From Siniperca chuatsi (taxonomy: Eukaryota > Chordata > Actinopteri > Centrarchiformes > Sinipercidae), in NCBI RefSeq assembly GCF_020085105.1, contig NC_058051.1, positions 896,001 to 960,000 of the forward strand: 64,000 nucleotides of DNA. The letters run 5' to 3'. The translations under genes were made by a program, and so were the position numbers. Below are positions 56,412 to 64,000 of this stretch, in pieces. The notes beneath the pieces are model-generated. The model saw nothing but the letters and a program-made list of their open reading frames with translations, was not told the DNA's origin and ran no database searches. Within the stretch, counting starts at the first letter, position 1; every line of letters begins with the position of its first letter.

Positions 56412-59400
56412 ATGCGTTCCCCGCCCTCACCTTGCTGCGGTCCGGGCTGCTGCTCCACCTCCTGGATAAACATGTCAAACATCTGCGTCTGGATGAACTG
56501 CTTGACGAAGTGTCGCGTGGTCTTGGACTCAATGGCCTTGTAGAAACTTCTGTTTTCAAACACCCCGCCTCCAGCGCGGCCGCGTTTCACATACGAAGCG
56601 TAATGGCCGACTGTTTTCACAAAGAAGAGCAGGAAGGCTTCCGACACCACCCGGTTCAGCTCCTCCACCGCTGAAGGACAGGACAGGAAACATTTATATT
56701 GTGTGCCTTACTGAAACACCTGCGTTTGATTCTGCAGTTCACTCACTTGATGTCTTTTGTCTTTTACTCAGAGCCTCGAGTATTTCAGTTTTCAGCTTCG
56801 GGGGCAGAATAGACCTTTCATCACCAATCTGGAAAAGGAGCATTTTACACCAGTGTTTTAACAAATGGCTGTTTCCTGTTCAGTCATAACCAAAAGATTA
56901 TTTTTATACTTACTGAAACAATGAAGGTCTCCTTTTTATCGTCGGACAAGTCGACCACCAGCAGCTGCGTCGCAGGGAGAGAGCAGAGAAACAGAGTAAT
57001 GTTATTCAAATACACAAACCCTTTGCTGTTCTGTTGTGTCCTCCTCCACGGTGACTCACATCACTCTGGTCGGTGATCTGGTCCAGGAGGTGTTTCTGGA
57101 CCCCCAGCAGGTAGGGGGTGGGTGCCATCACTACATCGATCAGGATCTCCGGGACAATGGAGATGAGGGTGTGCTGCCAGGTGAAGGGGTAAAGGAGGGC
57201 TGCTACTGCATGAATGATTTGGGACAATGTGCTGTAGGGAGACAAGAGAGCTGACGTCAGATCCGAAAGGTTCTGCTCGAGGTTTCTGCCTCTTAAAGGA
57301 AGTTTTTCCTTGCCGCTGTGGCCAAATGCTTGCTCATGGTGGGATTTGTTGGGTCTCTGTAATTAATATTATAAAGAGTTCGGTCTAGACCTGCTCTGTA
57401 GGAAAAGTGCAGTGAGATAACTTCTGTTGTGAGTTGGCGCTGTATAAATAAAATTGAATTTCGTCATTTCAGTTCCTCCTTGTTTTAGCTGCAAAGTTAT
57501 TAAAGCACAGGTTCATTCAGTACCACCGCCATGCCAGCAACCTTTACATCTGGAGATCAGCCAATCACCTTTCAAAACTCTAATCTCTGAAGCGACAGCA
57601 TTTTCCAAACTACGCATACACCGCAAGGTTTCTGATAAAAGCCAGTATTTAAATAATGTTGCAAATGAGGCTGATGACAACATTGAAAGGGGTCTGTACT
57701 AAAACTGTACTATAACAACTCACTGATTAATTCCAGTCACTTCCTGGAGAGCTTTCACAGTAAAAGCCTACTATGAAAGGGAGGGATTTTTCCCTTTTAT
57801 CTGCTGGAAGGCTTTTAATGTGTAACGTGTGCACGAACAGCCGAGTTTGAGGAAGTGAGTTTGCATTAAACGGAGAACAAGGAAAATGAAGAATTCAGGA
57901 GAGTCTGGTTCTCTCTGCAGCTGAGGCACAGACAGTATGGCTGCGAGCTAGGTGAACGGCCGAGTTACTATTTCAAACATAGAGGCACATTACTCAACTT
58001 GTGCTTATTTCTAATACAGCTATGCAATAATTCAACGTTATTGTACTTTATACTGACTTTCAGGAATATCATTATGAGGATAAAATCTTATCATATGATA
58101 CTGATCTACAAATGTCTGCCATGTGTAACTGGCAGCCAATCAGATGAGCTCATGCTGTCACGCAGAAATGTCCTCTGGATGCTACGAACTCTTTTCTCCG
58201 TTCTGCTATTTTAATATGCCGGCTTTGTTTTTTGAAGGGTGAAAATTTGCATGTGAATGTATTTAAATGCGTATATGTATCCATGAAATTAATATCTTTT
58301 CAGTCAATAACTTTGTCTTTACAGACATGCAGCAAAACTATTTTGTCTTGTTTTTTTTAAGTCACTCCAACGTCTGTGAACAGTTTTCCCTCAGCTAATT
58401 TTTACTATTGTGGAAACAGATGAAGACAATATGGTATCTGTTACCACAGATCAGTCATAACCGAGCTGCAGACATGTTTTCCATCTGCTGTGAAACACAA
58501 TATCAGAGACGTGGCTGCTGAAGAACTTTTAATCATCGATTAATCTGATTTATTTTAGAAACTAAAGTCAGAAAACGGTGATAAATGTCCATCACAGTTT
58601 CCCAGAGCCCGCGGTGACTCTTCACGTGTCTTGTTTTGTCAGACCAACAGTCCAAAACTAAAAAGATAACAACTTTTTTAGTGTTGAAAGTCTTCTATAC
58701 TTCTTTCATTCGGTAGGTTCTAACGTTTGCTGCGACGCGTCGGTTTGGTAATCTCAGCGTGGAAAACAAAAACGATCTCGTATCCAGTCAGAGCCACAGA
58801 GAGCTCAGGGGGCCTCGCTGGACTCCCAGCAGCCTCCCACAGAGACTTTAGTCTGCTTCCATCAGATTTGACCCGTCTAGAGCCGACACAAACAGATACA
58901 CGAGGTCTTTCATTTGTCCCGTTGGTGTCTCTGATGGTGACGTTAACCTGCGTACAGACTGCTGTTTCTATTCACCGTTTGTGTCGTATAATACCTCAGT
59001 TCATCAGCGATGAAAATGATCCGTCTCTCCAGGACGGCGGCAGCAAACACCTGTAACACCTCCTCGTCCGTCAGGCAGCCGAAGAGCGTGGCGAAGTCTA
59101 CGTGTTCCAGCCAGGAGTCCAACGGCCGGGTCAGCCTGATGATCTAGTGGAGAGCCACCACTGTCACAAACATGTCAACAGGGGTACCAGCACGTCGTCA
59201 CTCAACTAACAAGTCCCTGGCTTTCAGCTCCTCCCACACCGCCGCCTCGGGTTCTAAGAAATACCTTATTTAAAGGTGGGGGTGAGATGCAGGTTCGTTT
59301 TAGGGCTTTTCATGGTTCGTTCCCTCCACTTTACATTATTGTTCAGATTTAGAACAGCGCCCTTCCTGCCATCATGAACCAGGGTCTTTACATAGCCAGA

Positions 59401-61419
59401 GAACCGAATCTTTGTCCCGGCTTCACCCCGAGGGCTGGTCACAGCAAGTAAACACAAACAATGGCCAGCATCAGTGAATACCTGAGATGACTGAGAGCTG
59501 TTGAAACATGGTATGCGGCCTGATGGGAGAAGCGTTTGATTTCTGCTGTGAGGTAAAGGTTGGGTAATACGGGACAGGTTCAGACACATCTCCACACAAA
59601 CACACCCTCCTGGAGCGCTGTATAAAGGCACTGGGTTACCAGAGTAAGCCCGACTGCCTCTGCACTCTCGTTTCTCAGTTCGGAGGAGCCGAGGCCGTGC
59701 TGTGTACAGTAATAACGTTCAGTCTGTCTGCTTAATGTTTTCCTCCCGTGTCACTGAATGTAGTCCTACTTTGTCCCAGCTGACTGGCAGATATCCCCCG
59801 TGGAGGGAGATCCCACCTGCTCTCGTCATTTTAGGCCGTCTGAAATCTCCGAAACACGTGTATCCTGTCTAGATTTCAGAGAGCCAAACTTTGGAGATCT
59901 TTTTCAAGCTGAAATTTAAAGGAAAACTATGGTTTATTACAATCTGGCTAGTATTTTAGTAGTACTCCAGGTTTCTGCAAGTTAAATTTAAGACTTTTTA
60001 ATGCAACATAGAATAAAATGTAATACCTGCTTCGCTGTCACACCGGCCAAAGTATAAAAGTTTGACAGAAAACCAGAAGGGACGATGTGGCCAAAGAATT
60101 ATTTATTGTCTAACTTCTGTTTTCAGTACTTTCCAGCAGTATATAACAATAATTCCTAAAAATATAACGAACCAATTAAAAGTGATTCATTCATTAAAGT
60201 TAATTTAAGTTTATGCTCAAATCAACACTTGCAAATGATGAGCTTGCTAGCTGCAGTGGCCACAGTGTTCGACTGAAACAGGACTGAACATCCTCCTGCA
60301 GCTCAGTCCGCTGTCTCAACAATCCCACGGTTCGTTCAGAGGTGGGGAACGTCTGACAACATGTCAGGACCGACATAACTGGGACGGATGTTTACGACAG
60401 ACAGTCTGGGTGATTCATTTTCTCCTCCACATACGTTCGTCTAACCTGCAGGTTTGTTAGAGACGTTCAGAAAATAACACGCTATCGTAGTTTGGACTGA
60501 CCTCAGTGCCCGACTCAGGAATGAAGCTCTTAATCTCCACTGTGTTTCCCGGAGCTGGGAATGAAGCCTCCCTCAGCTTCTGCATGAATGGGTAGATCAT
60601 GGCCATGGAGATCTGCCGCCGCTTCTCCACCTCGTCAAATATCTACACACACACACTCACACACACACACAGTCATGATACAGCACCAATAAATACTAAT
60701 ATAACCCAACTCATTCTTTAGAGATTCTCCTGCTTTCTTAAACAAAAGCCAGAATTTGCACAACTTTCTTTTTAGGTAGTGCCGTGAAACAGAAGTACAC
60801 TAACAGAGCTGTATGTAAGAAAAGGTTCAGCTTCAGCTCAATGAGCACGCGCTCGTTAACAAAAGTGCGACAGACGGCAGTTGTGAAGTCTGAGTATTGT
60901 AACTCAAAGTACAGAGCGGGATTTGATTTGCATCTGATTTATTCAGTTAATTGTTCGATTATAATGTCTGTAACTTTTATTTCCCAACATCTGAAGGCTG
61001 TTTCGAATCCTCACCCACTCTGCCAGGAATACAGTTCTGGGGGGGAAATACTGAATCATTGTACAGCTCAGACAATCAATTATTCACAGCAGCTGTGCTC
61101 CCGTCGACCTTCAGGCTGCACTTAGTGCAAGTGACACACATCGCTAAACAAACAGAAAACCACCTGACAACAGGTGTGTCCGCTTGTTGGAAATCAACGG
61201 GCGAGACGCCCTTGACACACTTACTGTTCTGTCAGTGTTAGGTCACCACCCAGCTCCTGTTACATACAATATACAGACCCATATAAATCAATAAATGCGT
61301 CAGTAGGATTTCTTTCTTTTTTTCCATTTGATAAAATATATTGATCCCTGCATTACATTTAGGTTACACCTGCACTTTGCTTGTATAGTCGCCTAGTAGG
61401 AGTTAGCTTGGAACAATGG

Positions 61420-61457
<38 letters not shown>

Positions 61458-63167
61458 CTTTATTTATAGAGCACTTATCAAAACAAAGTACAAAGTGCTT
61501 CACAACAAGAAAAATAAAATAACACAATGAATGACGAAATATAAGGAAATAAAACACATGAAATACAGAAAAGCAATAAAATAAACAGTAAAATAAACAG
61601 CCAGTTCAGGTATAGAATACGAAGCACTTTGCTCACTCTACAGTCAAAGAGTCAATATAATAGTAATAATGTAATAATTATAGTTCTTAAACTGACGCCG
61701 AATGATGGGCCTCTATACCTAGTTTGGCAAGTCGCCTTCTTCCAAAGAAGAACTGAACGCTGATGACGTTTCTGAAGGCAACGCCACAAACACAAAACAT
61801 CGATGATTTGGTCACAAATTCACAATTTCGAGTTTCCAGTAGTTTTAAAATGACAGTTTGATATTTTGGAAATTCCCAATGTTTGGAGAGACGTTCAGTC
61901 ACATTAAGAAATAAGATGAAAGACTGGCAGGAAGATTTCCTCACCTTGGAGAAGAGGCCGAAACAAGCCGCGGAGCTGATGATGCAGTAAGCCTCGGGCG
62001 GCCGAGCTCCTTTCCCTCCAGGCTGCGGGTCGGACAGTGAAAGGAGAGGACGGTTAATGAACATTAGAACGTGAGTCTAAATGAGGACACGGTGAAGACA
62101 CCCTCAGTCTGCACACTGACCAGTAACCTCCTGCAGTATCCATTTCTTCTGCTGCCATCAATCTCAGTCAGAACAAAGGAGAAGGTCTCACTGGAAACAG
62201 ACAAGGAAAACTCAGAACAGGGACGTACGCTGGTGTGCCCCGACCTGAACCCTGAACACAGAATGCAGGTAATCAGACCTGTGGTATTCTGTCAGAGGAG
62301 CCCAGTTGATGCCCTCTGGGAAACAAAAGAGAGTGATCGCCTTCAGCGTCTTCTCCTCCTCCTCCTTCTGAAACCTCGCCATCCCATCTCTCTGAAAGTG
62401 AACACACACACACACACACACACACACGTCTGTTCTTTAAAACAAATCCAGGTTTTCGTAGACAAACATATGAACGTCAGGTTTCCCTGCTTCACAGTAA
62501 CAAAGTTCTCCTGCAGGAAACCTCAGTTCAAACATCTCGAGCAGATTATTTAGACTGATAAGCTGACCGTTTAGTTATTAATGGACCGAGTTATGGCACA
62601 AGCAAGAGCAGACCATGTTGTACCTGCACTGTGGGCCGCTGTAACCACCTGTTGATTGCCATGAAACTAGAGGCTAATGAGAGGTAACGGTTCCTATCTG
62701 TGTCATGGGGGTTAATGGTTATATGGATGCAATTTCGAGGGCTTAGTCCTGCAGCAGTGTGACACACGGAGATGTGAAACTCTCGAGTTACATTTTTACT
62801 TCTGAGAAACAATAAGCTTTTTATTTCAATGCCGTTTGTTGTAGTTTAAACCACCGTTCCCGACCACCAGCTTGATAATTAGCCAGTGCAGCTGTGGGAC
62901 AGAGCACACAGCTTCGTCTTTCCCAAGTGGACCGCACGTGACCGCGATCTCTCTCGGGTTTACTGCTGCATGTACGTCCCACCATCAAACTGACCTTGGG
63001 AAACTGGTAGGTGATCTGAGGTTCGTAGCTGCTGCCGTCCTTGGTCTTCTTGAGGCTGACCACCACCAGATACTCAAAGAAGTACTGACCGCTGACGCAG
63101 CGCTGCTGCCTGGATGTGTCTGCCACCACCGGGTCCAGCGGCTCTGTGGGCTCAGCGTCTTTGACTT
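54902..63167 (-). CDS. dennd2d: DENN domain-containing protein 2D, 11 coding exons, 5' end not found
   Basis: DENND2D is a guanine-nucleotide exchange factor for Rab GTPases (the DENND2 subfamily is linked to Rab9) made almost only of the uDENN-cDENN-dDENN module. Exons in transcript order: 63167-62995, 62391-62279, 62190-62121, 62022-61945, 60642-60502, 59143-58995, 57231-57060, 56964-56914, 56828-56768, 56670-56431, 54969-54902. They sum to 1316 nt, consistent with an incoming codon lacking its first base, so about 438 residues are present against 471 in human as I recall. Landmarks are GQYFFEYLVVVSLKK, AITLFCFPEG, SETFSFVLT, AYCIISSAACFGLFSK, MAMIYPFMQKLREASFPAPG, IKSFIPESGTE, LERRIIFIADELSTLSQ, LLYPFTWQHT, GDERSILPPKL, FFVKTVGHYASYVKR, TTRHFVKQFIQTQMF and the tail GIFHTKIVEYQEKKKR. 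The short basic coiled tail and the absence of the long N-terminal region of DENND2A/C support 2D. The first coding exon lies between 63168 and the window edge or beyond it. Confidence 0.93.
56372..56409. repeat. (GT)n microsatellite beside a dennd2d exon
   Basis: About 19 GT units lie within 25 bp of the splice donor of exon 56431-56670. On the gene's strand it is a (CA)n run just inside the last intron. Confidence 0.9.
57262..57470 (+). mobile_element. LINE 3' end (CR1/L2-like fish family) in a dennd2d intron
   Basis: The segment contains ggttctgctcgaggtttctg, gaagtttttccttgccgctg, gtctagacctgctct, gagataacttctgttgtg, and ends ggcgctgtataaataaaattgaattt. I recall this as the conserved 3' tail of an abundant teleost non-LTR family, ending in a (TTGAAT)-type motif. 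It is 5'-truncated and lies antisense to dennd2d. Confidence 0.65.
58525..58690 (+). mobile_element. hAT-type MITE fragment in a dennd2d intron
   Basis: atcatcgattaatctg, gtcagaaaacggtgataaat, tttcccagagccc and tgtcttgttttgtcagacc follow the internal order of a very common fish hAT MITE. It is related to the fragment at 19101-19310. Ends were not resolved. Confidence 0.5.
60646..60672. repeat. (CA)n microsatellite adjoining a dennd2d exon acceptor
   Basis: An interrupted CA run begins about 4 bp outside the exon 60502-60642. Read on the gene's strand it is a (GT)n tract immediately before the acceptor GTGTAG, occupying the place of the polypyrimidine tract. Confidence 0.8.
61421..61455. repeat. 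(AAT)n microsatellite joined to a dispersed repeat tail
   Basis: About eleven AAT units run directly into aaaactttatttatagagca and 'caaagtacaaagtgcttcaca', a string I recall as a frequent fish retroposon tail in reverse orientation (extends to about 61510). Confidence 0.75.
62402..62427. repeat. (CA)n microsatellite adjoining a dennd2d exon acceptor
   Basis: About thirteen CA units start 10 bp outside the exon 62279-62391. On the gene's strand it is a (GT)n run just before the acceptor tttcag. Confidence 0.9.
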
Positions 63168-64000
63168 CTGCACAGAAATGTAGAAATACATTGCGCTTTA
63201 GCACGCAGGGTTACCACTGTGATCCGGATGGAAAGGTTTCCAGGCCTGAGACCTGGAACGGTTACTGTCTGAGAGCCTGGAGGAAAGGAGAGGCGCTAAC
63301 TTTGGACGAGATGGTGGACAGAGCCAGGTGAAGTTCAGACGAGCTGTGGCTAAATCACTCTAAAGAGACGAGCGTTGTCCTAAAAATCTAACGTGTTTAA
63401 AATGATGCGACCTGATCAGAATCAATAAAGACCATTCTCTGTCTGGCCTTGGACTCGGTCAGCTTGGTCTGATCGCCATATTGTATGTAATCGATTGTAA
63501 AGTGTCTCCCGACGTTAAAAGCGTCACCAGAGGCTGCACTTCCTCAGAAAGTCTCACACACAATGTGCATCCCACCATAATGACTGTTGACCCAAAGTTA
63601 TGCATTGTACGTTGGTAACGGCACAGTTTGCAGTGTGGCTGGTGAAAGGAAGTAACCACTGCAGTGAAGGTAATATTATAACGAAGTAAGGGAGGAGGCC
63701 GCTGCTGTCTATAGCCACTATGCTGTCGTTATATTTCTCCTCTGTTTGGATGGAATCTGTCGTTCTACTGAATTATTTATTCACAGCATCCAACAAATGT
63801 TTGCCTACAGGCGCTGGCCCTGACGCCTCTACCTGCTGCTCAGTTCAGAGTCCGTCATTCACCGGCCCAGCTTCGGCCCGTCTCCTTCACAGGCCGCCAG
63901 CCTGCTCATGTGTTCTCTGCTGCATTCCTCCCTTTTTGTCTCAAATAAAAGCGCCCCAGCAGAGGCTTTCTTCTCAGCTCGCCAGCCTTGTGTGGCCGTG
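63168..64000. other. Upstream part of dennd2d: first exon or promoter not resolved
   Basis: The missing first coding exon must end with one base of a split codon. Several minus-strand ATG and GT combinations were tried (for example a donor near 63830) and none gave the required phase, so the true exon may lie beyond the window. Confidence 0.3.

Noticed and set aside
63459..63960. Possible dennd2d first exon with ATG near 63850 and a donor near 63830
   Set aside because: The reading phase does not match the first base needed by the exon at 63167.

Overview
The window looks like ray-finned fish (teleost) nuclear DNA. The evidence is split vertebrate genes with short to medium introns, phase-consistent GT/AG junctions, many microsatellites, and remnants of transposon families typical of fish (hAT MITEs, mariner-like, Penelope, piggyBac, LINE tails). 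No bacterial operons, CRISPR arrays or rRNA genes were seen, and no convincing tRNA turned up in a partial look.

Layout. 1-2210: a minisatellite of 17-bp and 10-bp units that runs off the left edge. 2211-14.9 kb: no confident gene; it holds a degraded mariner-like element (2830-3968), other fish repeats and unexplained intergenic DNA. 14959-22980 (+): mtch1, 12 coding exons giving 311 aa, with a 0.9-kb G/T-rich array in intron 1 and a Penelope-derived insertion in intron 10. 23-28.2 kb: convergent intergenic space containing a perfect 19-bp hairpin. 28226-36288 (-): stk38 (NDR1 kinase), 13 coding exons giving 467 aa, plus a 5'UTR exon near 38.5 kb; a 913-bp hAT element sits in one intron. 40.56-40.91 kb (+): a broken piece of acetoacetyl-CoA synthetase (aacs). 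41.4-54.6 kb: a transposon-rich stretch with two weak candidate gene fragments. 54902-63167 (-): dennd2d, 11 coding exons with only the extreme 5' end missing.

The three supported genes are ordinary and not functionally linked. mtch1 is an outer-mitochondrial-membrane insertase, stk38 is a Hippo/NDR-pathway kinase, and dennd2d is a Rab exchange factor. From memory, mtch1 and stk38 neighbour each other in human 6p21, whereas human DENND2D is on 1p13, so the third neighbour is a fish-specific arrangement or an ancient rearrangement. I did not find a convincing new biological system. The best leads are the two tandem arrays, the terminal structures of the transposon insertions, the perfect hairpin between convergent genes, and two unassigned sets of candidate exons. 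All gene identities come from recalled family sequences; no database search was run.
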